Origin: Macrotis lagotis
Lineage: Eukaryota; Chordata; Mammalia; Peramelemorphia; Peramelidae
Assembly: GCF_037893015.1 (NCBI RefSeq)
Contig: NC_133663.1
Span: 136,700,100 to 136,764,099 of the forward strand
Length of the DNA: 64,000 nucleotides
Direction: 5' to 3'
The notes beneath the pieces were generated by a model. The model did not search any database. It saw only the letters and a list, made by a program, of their open reading frames with translations, and was not told the origin of the DNA. Both the position numbers and the translations under genes were made by a program. Below, piece by piece: positions 1 to 11,844 of this stretch. Positions within the stretch are counted from its first letter, which is position 1, and the number at the start of each line of letters is the position of its first letter.

Positions 1-3000
1 TCTCTTCAGGGTATAGACAGAGTAGTGGTATTTCTGAATCAAAGGGTAGCACATTTTGTTGCCCTTTGGGCATAATTCCAAATTGCTCTCCACCCACAGT
101 GTATTAGTGTCCCAGATTCCCCACAGCCCTTCCACCATTGGTCATTGTCTTTACTGGTCATATTGGCAAGTCTGAGAGGCATGAGGTGGTACCTTAGAGA
201 TGCTTTAATTTGCATTTCTTTAATAAAAAATCATTTGGAGCAATTTTTAATATGATTATGGATTACTTTGATTTCCTCATCTGTAAATTGCCTTTGCATA
301 AGCTTTGAACATTTGTCAATTGAGGAATGGCTTGGTTTTTTGAAAATTTGATTCAGTTGTCTGTACATTTTAAAAAGGATTTCTTTGTCAGAAATATTAA
401 TTGTAAATATTGTTTCTCAACTTACTTTTGATCTTGTTTTAGTTTGGTTTTGTTGGTGAAAAAGCTTTTTAATTTAATGTAATCAAAATTATCAAGTTTG
501 TTTTTAATGATTATTTCCATCACTTCCTTGGTCATAACCTGCTTCCCTTTCCATAGATTTGACAGATAAACTACTCCATGACATTCTAGTTTGCTTATAA
601 GATTGTTTTTTTTAATTCTAAATCCTGCATCCATTTTGATCTTATCTTGGTATAAGGAGTGAAGTGTTGGTCTAATCTAAGTTGCTTCCATATGAACTTC
701 CAATTTCCCCAACAGTTTTCATCTAAGAGAGATTTTTTTATCCTAATAGCTGGAGTCTTGGGGTTTATCAAACAGGAGATTACTATAATCATTTTCTGCT
801 ATTGCCCCTATTCTCTTCCACTGATCTACCACAAAACTTCTTATCCAATACCAGACAGTTTTGATGACTGATGCTTTATAACATAATTTTGGATCTCATA
901 AGGTTAAGCCACCTTTTTTTCATTGGATTGCTGAACATTCTTGACTTTTTATTACTCCACATGAATTTATTTACAACTTTTTCTAACTCTTTAGAGAATT
1001 TTTATGAAATATTGATAAGAATGGTACTAAACAAGTCATTTAGTTTTGGCATTTTTATTATATTAACTTGACCTATCCATGAGCAGTTGATGTTTGCCCA
1101 GTTATTTAAATCTGATTTTATTTGTCTGAGAAATGTTTAGCAATTGTCTTCAAAAAGCTTTTGAGTCTGCCTTGGCAGATAGACTCCCAGGTATTTTATA
1201 TTGTCTAAGGGTACTTTGGATGGGATTTCTCTTTCTAGCTCTTCCTGCTGTATCTTGCTAGTCATATACAGAAATGTTGAGGATTTATGAGGGTTTTTTA
1301 TATTCTGTGATTTTGCTAAAGTTGCTGATTATTTCTAGCAGCTTTTTACATGATTTTTGGTACTCACTAGGTATACCATCATGTCATCTGCAAAGAGTGA
1401 GAGTTTTTTCATTTCCTTCTCAATTCTAATTTTTTCAATTTATTTTCTTCTCTTATTGCTGAAGCTAACTTTTCAAACACATTTTGGAATAGTAGTAGTG
1501 ATAATGAGCATTCTTGTTTCACCATGAATCTTATTGCAAATGCTTCTAGCCTATCCCCATTGCATATAATGCTTTTTGATGGTTTCAGTTAGATACTGCT
1601 TTTTACTTGAAGGAACAATTAATTTACTCCTACACACTCTAGTGTTTTTAGTAGGAATGGGTGCTGTATTTTGTCAAAAGCTTTTCCAACATCTATTGAC
1701 ATAATATTATGATTTCTGATAGGTATGCTGATGTAATTAATTATACTAACAGATTTCCTAATATTGAACCAACCCTGCATTGCTGGGATAAATCCTACTT
1801 GGTCATAGTATATTATCCTAGTGATAATTTGTTTTTATCACTTGTTATTACTTAAGGTTTGTGCATCTCTATTCAATAGGGAGATAGGTCAATAATTTTC
1901 TTTCTCTGTTTTAACTCTTCCTGGTTTAGCTATCAGTATCATATTGGTGTCATAGAAAGAGTTAGGCAGAGTTCCTTCTTCACCTATTTTTACAAAGAGT
2001 TTATATAGAATTGGAACTACTTGTTCCTTAAATGTTTGATAGAATGGAATTGTGAATCCATCTGGCCCTGGAGATTTTGTCTTAGGGATTTCAATAATGG
2101 CTTGTGAATTTCTCTTTCTGAGGTAGGGTTGTTTATGTATTTAATTTCCTCTTCACTTAAAATTGGCAACATATTTTTGTAAATATCCATCCATTTCACT
2201 TAGACTTTCAAATTTATTGGCATTGAGTTGGGCAAAATAATTCTGAATTATTACTCTAATTTCCACTTTATTGGCAGTAAGTTCACCTTTTTGATTTAAG
2301 ATAGTAGTAATTTGGTTTTTTCTTTCTTTGATAAATCAAATTGACCAGAGGTTTATCAATTTTATTGTTTTTTTCATGTGACCAACTCTTAGTTTTATTT
2401 ATTAGTTCAATGGTTTTCTTGCTCTCGATTTCATTATTTTCTCCTTTAATTTTTAGGATTTCTAATTTGTTATTTAACCGAGGGTTTTTAATTTGTTTTA
2501 TCTCTAATTTTTGGCTGCATATTTAGTTCATTCATTTTCTCTTTCTCTAATTTATTCATGTAAGTATTTAAAAGTATAATATATCCCCTGACAGGTGCCT
2601 TTAGTGTATCTCATATGTTTTGGTATGTGGTTTCATTATTGTCATTATCTAGGATGAAATAATTAATTATTTGTCTAATTTGGTGCTTGATGCACTCATT
2701 CTTTAAAATGCGATTATTTAGTTTCCTATTAGTTCTGGGTATATATCTCCCTGGCCCAATATTTCATACGATTTTTATTGCATTATCATCTGAGAAAGAT
2801 GTATTTCCTATTTCTGCCATTCTTCAATTTGATTATTAGAATTTTATGTACTATACAGGCTCAATTGTTGTGCAAGTGCCATATACTATATGTAAAATCA
2901 ATTATATTCCTTTCTATTCCTATTCAGTTTCCTCCTTAAGTCTATCATATCTAGGTTTTCTAACAATCTATTTATCTCCTTAACTTCCTTCTTTTTATTT

Positions 3001-3058
3001 TTTTATTAGATTTATCTAAATCTGACAGTGGGAGGTTGAGGTCTCCCACTAGTAGGGT

Positions 3059-3470
3059 TTAGTTGTCTATGTCTTCCTGTAACTCCTTCAACTTCTGCTC
3101 TAAGAATTTGGATGCTATACCATTTGGTACAAATATATTTAGTACTGAAATCAATTTATTGTCCATGGTACCTTTTAGGTGGGTGTAATTTCCTTCCTTA
3201 TCTCTTTTAACCCTATCTATTTTTGCAACTTCTTTGTCTGAGATAAGGATTGCTACTCCTGCTTTTTTCACTTCAGCTGAAGAAAAATATAATTTGCTCC
3301 AACCTTTTACCTTTAATCTATATGCATCTCTCTGCTTCAAATGAGTTTCTTGTAAGCCCTATATTTTCTGATTTGGGTTTTTAATCCACTGCTATTAGAT
3401 TATGTTTTGAGGGAGAGTTCATCTCATTTACATTCAACACTATAATTACGTACTCTTTATTGCCCTCCAT
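3059..3470 (-). pseudogene. L1 ORF2 N-terminal endonuclease segment
   Basis: This is the best preserved coding piece of the leftmost L1: the first part of the ORF2 AP-like endonuclease, which nicks target DNA during target-primed reverse transcription. An open stretch of 93 codons (3340-3059) reads through GWSKLYFSSAEVKKAG and GVAILISDKEV to VPNGIASKFLEQKLKEL, aligning residue by residue with the same part of the L1 copies at 39388 and 45430. The frame is interrupted between this stretch and the start codon at 3470 and again downstream, so no full ORF2 is encoded. Confidence 0.85.
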
Positions 3471-3719
3471 GTTATCTTCCTTCTGGTTGTATTTTCCCCC
3501 TTTTTCCCTTTATCCATATTCCCTACTTTTTTTTCTGAATATGGCCACCTTCAGTGTGTTTGTCTTCCTATATTAAACCCCTCCCCTTTCCTTCTGCTTT
3601 CTTTTTTCCTCTCCTTCCTTCCCTTCCTTCTGTTAGTACCCATTTTTACCCCCTTCCCCACCCCATCCCCTTTTTCCTTTTTAATACTTGAAAGGTAAGA
3701 TATTTTATTAACTTGACTG

Positions 3720-3721
<2 letters not shown>

Positions 3722-3762
<41 letters not shown>
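3722..3762. repeat. (TA)n microsatellite in the L1 linker
   Basis: An uninterrupted TA run of about 41 bp lies inside the antisense L1 between ORF1 and ORF2. Other L1 copies here have a short ATAC- or TATAC-like stretch at the matching place, so the array probably grew from it. Confidence 0.95.
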
Positions 3763-3765
<3 letters not shown>

Positions 3766-3892
3766 AAATTCAAGCCAAACCTGTTGAGAGGCATATTAAT
3801 GTGGTTCTCACCACTTCACTTCTTCCCTCTCTATTACAATAGGCCTTTTGTACTTCTTAATGTAATGAGATTTATCCCATTCACCAGACCCA

Positions 3893-5590
3893 GGGGTACT
3901 GATGAATACAAGGGTAAGCACAATTTGATTTCCCTTTGGGCATAATTCCTAATTGCTAACCAGAGAGGTTGGATTAGTTCCCAACTCCACTAAAATGCAT
4001 TAGTATCCCAGTTTTCCCACATGTCCTTCAACATTGATCCTTATCTTTTCTACTTTTCTAGTCATACTGGCCAATCTGAGATGTGTGGTGTGGTACCTTA
4101 TTAATTATTTAGAGCAAGTTTTCATAATGCTATAGATAACTTTAAATTCTTTGCCTGAGAATGACCTTTCCATATGCTTTAATCATTAGAAATCGGGGAA
4201 TGAGTTGTTTTTTTTTTTTAATTTGACTCAGTTCTCTACATATTTTAGAAACACTAGTTGTAAAATATTTTCCAATTTGTTACATTACTTTTTATTATTT
4301 TATACATTTTCAGTTTTCCCCCAAATCACTTCTGTCCTCCCACCCCCCCACAGAAAACAGTCTAAGGGTCTTTACATGGTTTCCAGCTATATAATTTTTA
4401 ATATTGGTTGCACTAGCTTTGTTTGTGCAAAAACCTTTTTTTTAATTTAATGCAATAAAAATTATTCAGTTTGATTTTTATAAGATTCTCTATCTCTTCT
4501 TTGGTAATAACTGAGATATGTGAATCTGACAAGAAAACTATTACTTGTTGTCCTAATTGATTTATGATTTTATTTTTATGTCTTACTTCTGCACCTATTT
4601 TGAACTTATCTTGGCATATGGTTTTAGCTGTTAATCTAATTCTGATTTCTGCTATACTCACTTCCAGTTTTCCCAGCAATTTTTTTCAAGGAGTGATTTC
4701 TTATTCCAAAAGTCATAAACTTTGAGTTTATCAAGACAGACTTAAGTCTGTCTCTTAAACTGTTGCTTTTGCAGCTAATCCATTCCTTTAATCCACCACT
4801 CTATTTCCTATCCAGTATCAGATTGTTTTGATGGCTGATGCTTAATAATATAATTTTAGATCTGATATAGCTAGCCTCCCCCTCACAAACACTTTTTCAT
4901 TTATTCCCTTGATATTCTTGAATTTTGTTCCTTCCTATGAAGTTAGTAATATTTTTTCTTACTCACTTTTTAGAAGTTTGAGAGATATGGCAGCCTAAAT
5001 AAGTAATTTCATTCTTTAGTTCATCTTTCCCAAGTGCAATTGAAATTTAACAAATTATTTAGATCTGATTTTATTTGTGTGAAAGTGTTTTATAGTTGTT
5101 TACATAGAGTTTTTGAGTCTGCTTTGGCAAGTAGACTACAAATGTATTTTAAATTGTCTGAAGTTATTTTAGATGGGTTTCATATTTCTTTCTCTTGTTG
5201 CTGTGCTTTGTTAGTAACATATAGAAATACTGAGGATTTGTGTGGATTCATTTTATATCCTGGACTTTGGTGAAGTTGCTAATTGTTTCCAGTAGTTTTG
5301 TAGATGAATTTGTAGGCTTCTCTAGATATAGCATCATATTGTCTGCAGAGTGTGAGTTATGTTTCTTCTTTACAAATTTCTTCATTTTTTTCTTTTCCTA
5401 TTGTTAAAGATAAAATTTTTGATAAAATATTGAATAACAGTGGGGATAATGGGTTTCCTAGTTTCATCTTGATCTTATTTGGAATGCTTCTAGCTTTTCC
5501 CACAGGGAAATATTTATTTGAAAGATGACTAAGCTATTTAATAAGATTTCAATTCAGGGTAAAATTCACTCTTCTGGAGATGTCTAGCAT
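3893..5590 (-). mobile_element. Second L1 LINE copy, ORF2 C-terminal half
   Basis: Directly after the first L1, homology restarts at the ORF2 C-terminus: 3920-3960 repeats the segment found at 45-90, in the same minus orientation. The copy runs back through the C-terminal domain (4679-4413 encodes IIKNKLNN-like text as NLIKIKLNNFYCIKLKKRF) towards the RT thumb and fades near 5560-5590. About 115 bp at 4285-4405 do not match the other copies and look like a small insertion of unknown origin. The reading frame is broken many times. This copy is more diverged than the first. Confidence 0.85.
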
Positions 5591-5599
5591 TTATTAAGA

Positions 5600-6792
5600 T
5601 GAAATAATACACTTAAAATGGGTCCAATGACAAATTTTATTATTGCTCTTACCAAGTGATGTTAAGAGGTTAGATAGTTTCATAGCAGTCACAGTCATTT
5701 TTTATATTATTACTCATTTTTATTATTAATTAATAAAGAATACACTTAAGATCATCATGTCAAAGATGTGAGTACTAGGATTCTTGTGAGAGAATACAGA
5801 TGTAGGAGGCCTCTGACTTGTCCTTCCATAACACCAAAAATATGCATTTCCATAAGTATTAAAAAGTTATATTTAGAATACATCAGGAAGTATCTTTTTT
5901 GTTGTTTGTATGACAGACTTCTGAATTTCAAAGTAGGGGTTAGCCACATACTACCATAGTACCTAGATTGGGGTCACTTGCCTATATACTTCTCCATTTT
6001 ACTGTATATTTGAAGGCTAAATTTGTGATAAAAGAACTATATCTGAGCCTCACTATCAGTGTTCATGGATAGCAGTTTAACTTTAGAAAAATTTATGAGT
6101 CTGAAAAGAAAATGTCCCCATCACCATCCATATAAGATCACTATTTGGTATTTCTAGGCTATTTTGTTTTTTAAAATTTATCCATGTATTCTTTCATTCA
6201 TTCATTTACTAATTTATGCTTCTCTAAATATGTATTCAAATTTGTTTAAATTTGTCTTCAAATTTCAAATGCTTCCTTCTTAGTAATACTTTAACAAAAT
6301 TATTTTCAATGGGAGGAATGAGAATTTCTGTGAAAAATAAGAGTAGGATCTAAATGCATTTTTAAGATAAAGATAAGGTAATCCTACTTAGGGCAATTTT
6401 TCCTGGAAATGTAATGGAAGCACATATTTCCAACAAATGATTTTCATATATGTTGTATATTAGTGTTAATGTTATGAAAAATATTTTTTTAATTTTAAGA
6501 GGAAACTATGCAATGTAATATTTTGGGGGACTGAAGAAGATGCTGAAAAAAATCTTTCTGAGGTCAACCAAAGCTACACACAGCTTTGACTCTCAAGGTA
6601 CTCATACTTTAATATGAAAAGAAGCTTACATAATTAGCAAACAGCTATTTCCAAACATACACACATAAATACATTATGCTTCTACACACACACACACACA
6701 CACACAGATGATACACAATTATGTCTGTATATATGCATACAAATATACATACATATATATAAATGATAACATATATGTTCATATTCACACAA

Positions 6793-6827
<35 letters not shown>

Positions 6828-7429
6828 CTACTTATCTAGTTTCAAAGGGAAGAAACTAAGTTTAATAGGGAATAGGAAAACCTTATAAAATAAAGTTTTA
6901 GGTTAGGTCTGAAGAAAAACAGATGACTGGGGATAACTAAAGGAAGTGAAGAATTCTAGGCATGAGAATGCTTGAAGTTGGAAGATGAAATAATGTGCAT
7001 AAGAAATGGCAAGCAGCATATTTTCACTGATCTTAGAATACTTGGAGGAGAATATGTTATAAGAAACTTTAAAAAGCAAAAAGGATGCAATTTAGAAAGG
7101 GTTTTAAAAGTCAAAAATTGCATGTTATAATTGATAGAATTTATGTCCCTTGAAGGAAATTTTTGTAATTTGATTTATTTATTTATTTTTATTACACACA
7201 CATATATCTACACTTACACATGAATTGATATGTAAAGATATACAGATATCTTTGAATAAATGTACATATGTAGATATCTAGACCTCCATATGCCCTTCCA
7301 TACACAGATATCCACATATCTATATGTATGTGTCTATTTATATCTATATGCCTATATATGCATATATATAAGCCTATATTTCTACATCTATATCTATTTA
7401 TATGCTATTGTTAGTAAGGTTAAGGAAGT
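5600..7429. other. Unrecognised AT-rich DNA with CA repeats
   Basis: I see no gene or recognisable element here. It holds two (CA)n runs (6684-6706 and 6795-6825) and a long TATATC/ATATG-type low-complexity tract at about 7195-7400. The ORFs present are short and of low complexity. Confidence 0.6.
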
Positions 7430-7682
7430 AAATGAATATTTATATTATCCCTACTATGCAGCTATACTCTTTGCTAATAACTTTAAAAATTTCAACTCAT
7501 TTAATTATCACAATAATGCTGAATTTAGATGAAATATTATTTCTGTTTTACAAGAGGTGACAATGGCAAACAAAGGTAAAATGACTAGCTCAGGGTCACA
7601 TGGATAAAGCTATCTGGGGCTGATTTGAATTCAAGTCTTCCTGACTCTAAAGCTAATCCTTTTACACCTGAGCCACCCAACA
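7430..7682 (-). mobile_element. MIR (CORE-SINE)
   Basis: The stretch follows the order of MIR read in reverse: a CTCATTTAAT-like block, the TTTTACA...GAGG block (7550), GGTCACATGG (7593, for GGTCACACAG), then TTGAATTCAAGTCTTCCTGA (B-box side of the tRNA head) and a tRNA-like end. About 250 bp, close to full length, and diverged as expected for an ancient mammalian SINE. Confidence 0.8.
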
Positions 7683-7917
7683 AAATCTAACACACTGCAT
7701 TTTTGGTTTTCCTATTCAGTTGTTTCAGTCAAATTTGATCATTTGGTTTTTTTCTTTTTATGACTTATTTATTTTCATAGAAATACAATAACGTTGTTGT
7801 GAAAGTATACATAACCTCTCACCTCAAAAATATAGAGAAATCTCAAGAGACATGAGTCGAGAGAGGAAAAAAAGTGTACTTCAGTGTGTGTCCCTGTCTC
7901 TGGGATGAGTTGCCTTC

Positions 7918-7929
7918 TTTATCATAAGT
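7918..7929. repeat. Left copy of 12-bp target-site duplication
   Basis: TTTATCATAAGT, repeated exactly at 8137-8148. The two copies bracket a 207-bp segment that does not belong to the surrounding HAL1 3' region. Confidence 0.75.
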
Positions 7930-8136
7930 GCATCAGGATCCAGGTGTACTCAGGGACCCCAAGATGCTCCAGGGACTCCTCCTCTAAAGTTGCAAATAGT
8001 TTGTTCTGGCTGGGCAGCCCTATGACTGTTTCCAACTCTGTCCTGGTGAAACAGACCTTTACCATGGATCTTCTTAATTATACTGAACTGGGAAATTGTA
8101 TCACTTGGTCTTTCTGTGGGCTCTGCCCCTCTACAT
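7930..8136 (-). mobile_element. Inserted HAL1 5'UTR fragment
   Basis: These 207 bp match the 5'UTR of the same HAL1 element at about 10331-10545 along their whole length (shared blocks include GGATCCAGGTG, CCTGGTGAAACAGAC, CATGGATCTTCT and CTTTCTGTGGGCT), yet they sit in its 3' region. They are flanked by an exact 12-bp direct repeat. In the related copy at 12160-12190 the 3' region runs through this place without the insert. The orientation is the same as that of the host element. No A-tail is visible at its 3' end (7930 side). Confidence 0.65.
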
Positions 8137-8148
8137 TTTATCATAAGT
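8137..8148. repeat. Right copy of 12-bp target-site duplication
   Basis: Exact second copy of TTTATCATAAGT, partner of 7918-7929. Confidence 0.75.
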
Positions 8149-8799
8149 TGCTTCAATATCTTTTCCCCCAGTCACTATTACTAGTTGTATTTCCTTCCAT
8201 GTTATTATTCCCCAATCCAATTTCCTCTATTTTCTCTCTCTCCTTTCACGCTGTCCGTACTCAGAAATGTTTTATATCTGAGTAACCTCTCCCACGATCT
8301 TTCCTCTCTTCTATCACCTATTCTTCCATTCACCTCATCCCAGCCCTTTCTTCTCATTTTCTTTTAGGGTAAGATAGTTTTCTATACCCTATTAAGAGTT
8401 TATAATATTTCTTCACTGACCCATTTCTGAGGAGAGTGAAAGCTCACACATTCCCCCTTGTTTTCCCCTTTTACACTCCAAAGTAAAAACGTTTTCTTGA
8501 ATCTTTTATATGAAACAGCTTAGTCCATTCTACCTCTCCTTTCTCTTATTCCCAGTATTATCTTTTATCACCCATTGACTCCAACTTTATCCCCTATTAT
8601 ACCATTATGTTCCATTCCCTCCTTTGCCTTATCTAAATATGCACCTTCTTACTGCTTTTATAAATGAGAAGATTCATATGAGTTAGCAGTAACTTCTTTC
8701 CATGCAGGAATAAACACAGTTCAGCATCATTTAGTTCCTCATAATTAGTCCTTCCTGTCCAAACTGTCTATTTTTTCATCTGAGTCCTGTACTTGGAGA

Positions 8800-9810
8800 T
8801 CAAACTTTCTGTTCAGCTCTGATCATTTCAACAGTAAAATTTGGAAGTCTACTGTTCATTGAAAATCCATATTTTGCCCTGAAAGCAGATGTTCAGTTTT
8901 GCTGTGATGTTGATTTTTGGTTGTAAACCAAGCTCTTTGCTTTACAGAATATCATATTCCATGTCCTACAAGCCTTAATGTCTACATTCCTGTGTAATGC
9001 TGACTATATGGCCATCATATTTGAGGTGTTTCTTTCTGTCAACTTGTGGTATCTTCTCTTTGACTCGAGAGTTTGGGAATTTGGCTCTAATATTCCTGGG
9101 AATTTTTCTTATGGGATCACTTTCTGGAGGTGATCAATGAATTCCCTCCATTTCTATTTTACCCTCTGCATCTAGGATCTCAGGACAATTTTGCTTAATA
9201 TTTCTTGATGGAGGAAGCCTGGGTTGTTGTCTGGTCATGAATTTAAGGTAGACCAATAATTTCTAAGTTATCTCTTCTGGATATCATTTCTAGGTCAGTT
9301 GTTTTTCCCAAAGAGATTTTTTATATTTTCTTCTAATTGTTCATTATTTTATTATTTTTAATGCTTCTTGATTTCTCACAAAGTCATCAACTTTCTTTAG
9401 CTCCATTTTACATTCAAAGGAGTTATTTTCTTCAGAGAGCTTTTTTAAGTCCTTTTTTAGTTCCACAATTCTTCTTTTTAAAGCATTCTTCTCCTCATTT
9501 GTTTTTGGGTTCCTTTTTCCAAATGACCTAAACTGGTTTTTAACATGTTATTTTCTTCAGCATTTTTTTTCTATTTCTTTCACCAAGCTGCTGACCTTGG
9601 TTTTCATGATTTACCTGCATCACTCTCATTTCTCTTCTCAGTTTTTCCTCTACCTCCCTTACTTGCTTTTCAAAGTCTTTTCTGAACTCATCCATATCCT
9701 GAACCCATTTCCCATTTCTCTTGGAGACTTTGGATACAGGAGCTTCAACTTTGTCATCTTCTGAGTTGGTATTTTGATCTTCCATGGGACCAAAGTAATT
9801 TTCTATGATC
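8800..9810 (-). pseudogene. HAL1 ORF1 (L1 ORF1p-like), degenerate
   Basis: L1-type ORF1 proteins bind RNA as coiled-coil trimers. The N-terminal part is readable at 9785-9540 (81 codons): MEDQNTNSEDDKVEAP, followed by a charged helix EFRKDFEKQVREVEEKLRRE that looks like a coiled coil. The same N-terminus (YFGPIEDQN, then SEDEKV) occurs at 29791 in another copy, which shows the start. Downstream frames are broken and the RRM-like part can be recognised only at nucleotide level. The family name follows from the homologous copy at 22240-23090, whose RRM region is clearer. Confidence 0.65.
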
Positions 9811-10621
9811 AGATTCTACTTTTTTTCTGTTGTTTGCTCATTTTCTTATTCTGTAAATGAATTACCATATTTCCAAGGCTTTAGGGGTATATTTGGACAA
9901 TCCATGGGGACTTTAATTCCTCCAATGATTTCTGAGAGTCTTTTACTGCTCACTTGCCCTATGTTCTGGTCTGTGTATGACCACAGGTACTCTTCTCTGC
10001 CCTGGAGCTGTGAGGAGGGTCCCTGCTCTTCCATGTTAGTATGGGCCCCACACTGCAACCTGGATATGAGTGTGGACAAACAGCAGTGTCCTGCTTCAGA
10101 GACAGCAGAGAAACCTCTGGAGTCTGTCCCCACCCCCTTACTGGCTGGGAACTCTGGAAGTGCTTGGTGGCTCCACAGGTTCCTGCTCTAGGTTTCCACT
10201 GCAGGGCTGCTCCAAGGCCGATACTGGTTAGGGGCTCAGAGCTCACTCTGGTTTGGTAGAGTTCTCTCATCACCTCTTCAAGCCCTGCCAGGTGATCCCT
10301 TGTCCAAGAGATCTGGAGGCCATCCCCTTTTCCAGGGATCCAGGTGCCCCTTGGGACGTAGGCACTCCAGAGGCTGTTCCTGTAAAGTTGGAGTTGGTTT
10401 GCTATTGTCAGGGTGCATGCATTACAGCTGCTTGCTATCTAAATCCTGGTGAAACAGACTTTTCCCATGGATCTTCTAAGTTTTCTTGAACTGGGAAATT
10501 GTATGACTCAGTCTTTCTGTGGGCTGTGCCCCTCTAAATTTTGGCTAGAGTCATAATTTGATGGCTTTTGGAGCTTGGGGGAATGGTTTTCCAGGAATTC
10601 CTGCCCTCACACTGCCATCCT

Positions 10622-10840
10622 ATATTTGACACTTTGTGACTCCATCTATGGTTTTCATGGAAAAGATCCTAGCATGGTCTGCCATTTCTTTCTCTAGGTC
10701 ACTTTAGATGAATTAAACTGAGGCAAAAGGGTATAAGGGACTGGTACAGAGTTATACAACTGAAGTCTAATTTGAACTCAACATTTCGTGACTCAAAATC
10801 CTGATGTTCTATGCACTGCAGCATCTAGCTTCTCCAACAA
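10622..10840 (-). mobile_element. CORE-SINE of the Mon-1/MAR1 type
   Basis: Reading left to right one sees the reverse of a marsupial CORE-SINE: GTGACTCCATCTATGGTTTT, then TGCCATTTCTTTCTCTAGGT, ACTGAGGCAAA, and a diverged tRNA-like end with CTATGCACTGCAGCATCTAG. These blocks stand in the known order for Mon-1/MAR1 elements. It abuts the 5' end of the HAL1-like element at 10620. Confidence 0.7.
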
Positions 10841-11495
10841 TGTACAAAGTAGTTGATAAATTCATTCTTATATTGGGTGAAATTCAACTTATATTCCATA
10901 AAATGACTCATTAGAGACCCTTGACTACAGCAGGCAATTAGGGCCATCTCTCAAAAGTCCCTATATACTACACAATTATACAACCTAGTTCCATTTCTGG
11001 ACCCAGTTCATCCATTGTTTAGTGATTTTTTTCTGTTGTTTGCTAGCAAAAAGTCTCTAAAACTTCTACATAGAAGTATTTAAAATTAACTATGAGAAAT
11101 TCAGCACTTTAAGGGGAACTTTTATACTTTTGAGCTGGCCCTTTTATAAGGCATTCTAAAAAGGCTACTTTTGTATTTCTGGTACACATTTTCTGTAATT
11201 CAGAGATCAAATCTAATTTCCACTGGGCAGTGAACCCAGAATGATCTGTTACCAATTAAAAGGAGTTCCTGATAGTTCTAACCATGGTGCTTATACCAGT
11301 AGTACCTTTGGACATGAAAGAAAATTGGGAACTATGTTGTCAAATTAATGATAAGGAAACTGCCAGAGGAAGGAAGGTGGCAATGAAAGAATAGTCAGAA
11401 TTACAGATTTACAAAAAAGGTACCCTAATATTAAGTCCTGAGGAAAAAGCAAACCTTCAATTTAAGATCACAAAATGGAAAAATAGAAGTTGAAA
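10841..11495. other. Unrecognised intergenic DNA
   Basis: About 650 bp without a gene, repeat or structure that I can recognise. Confidence 0.5.
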
Positions 11496-11740
11496 GTATG
11501 TATTTCCTGGTTACCATGTTCTAGATACCATGCTAAGAATCTGCAGATATTGTATCATGTCATCCTTACAGCAATCTTGTGACATAGACATATCCCCATG
11601 TTACATTGAAGAAACTGAGGCAAATAGATATTAAGTCACTTGCCCAGGCTCTCCTACTAATTAGTTTAGGCTAGACTGAAGTTATTTCTCTGACTATAAT
11701 CCTGATGTTCTACTGTCCCCTGCATTACCTAGTTACCTTG
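11496..11740 (-). mobile_element. MIR (CORE-SINE)
   Basis: MIR in reverse order: TACCATGCTAAG, CATGTTACATTGAAGAAACT (the TTTTACAGATGAGGAAACT block), GAGGCAAATAGATATTAAGT, CACTTGCCCAGGCT, and a diverged tRNA head with CTGACTATAATCCTGATGTT. Nearly full length. Confidence 0.8.
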
Positions 11741-11844
11741 GAGAGAGAGTTTCAAGTTATTTGGGGAGTTGGTTAAACTACAGTTAAACTGAAGAAAATA
11801 TTTATCTTGTGATAACAGAGGTTGAGTCATGTTGTACATTTTTA

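Larger units (their letters stand above)
1..3882 (-). mobile_element. L1 LINE, ORF2 plus linker, 3' end outside the window
   Basis: Read on the minus strand, this is an L1 retrotransposon running from the ORF1-ORF2 linker (about 3882-3471) through ORF2 to the C-terminal region, and leaving the window at base 1. ORF2 appears to start at the ATG complementary to 3468-3470, giving MEGNKEYVIIVLNVNEMNS, the expected start of an L1 AP endonuclease. The 3340-3059 stretch is a clear endonuclease segment (MKQRDAYRLKVKGWSK and onward). The reverse transcriptase catalytic motif reads FADD near 1381-1400 and is intact. The polypurine linker appears here as a pyrimidine run at 3480-3700. The reading frame is broken many times, so this is a dead copy. 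Family assignment is by motif order and by close similarity to the sense L1s at 36525-49078. The subfamily is not determined. Confidence 0.93.
7745..10620 (-). mobile_element. HAL1-like element (L1 ORF1 without ORF2)
   Basis: Read on the minus strand this is a 2.9-kb element with a relatively GC-rich 5'UTR (10620-9820), a degenerate L1-type ORF1 (about 9810-8800) and a 3' region of about 1 kb that ends near 7745. No endonuclease or reverse transcriptase sequence follows ORF1, which is the layout known for half-L1 (HAL1) retrotransposons. It shares 5'UTR blocks, ORF1 N-terminus and 3' region with the elements at 11845, 21258 and 28955, so they form one family. The assignment to HAL1 is inferred from the layout. 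The alternative is an L1 subfamily whose copies here all lost ORF2 at the same place, which is less likely. Such elements depend on L1 enzymes to move. Confidence 0.65.

Noticed and set aside
9805-10273. Overlapping ORFs of 70-128 codons on both strands
   Set aside because: They lie in the GC-richer 5'UTR of a HAL1-like element; no family match, and open frames on both strands at once suggest chance.
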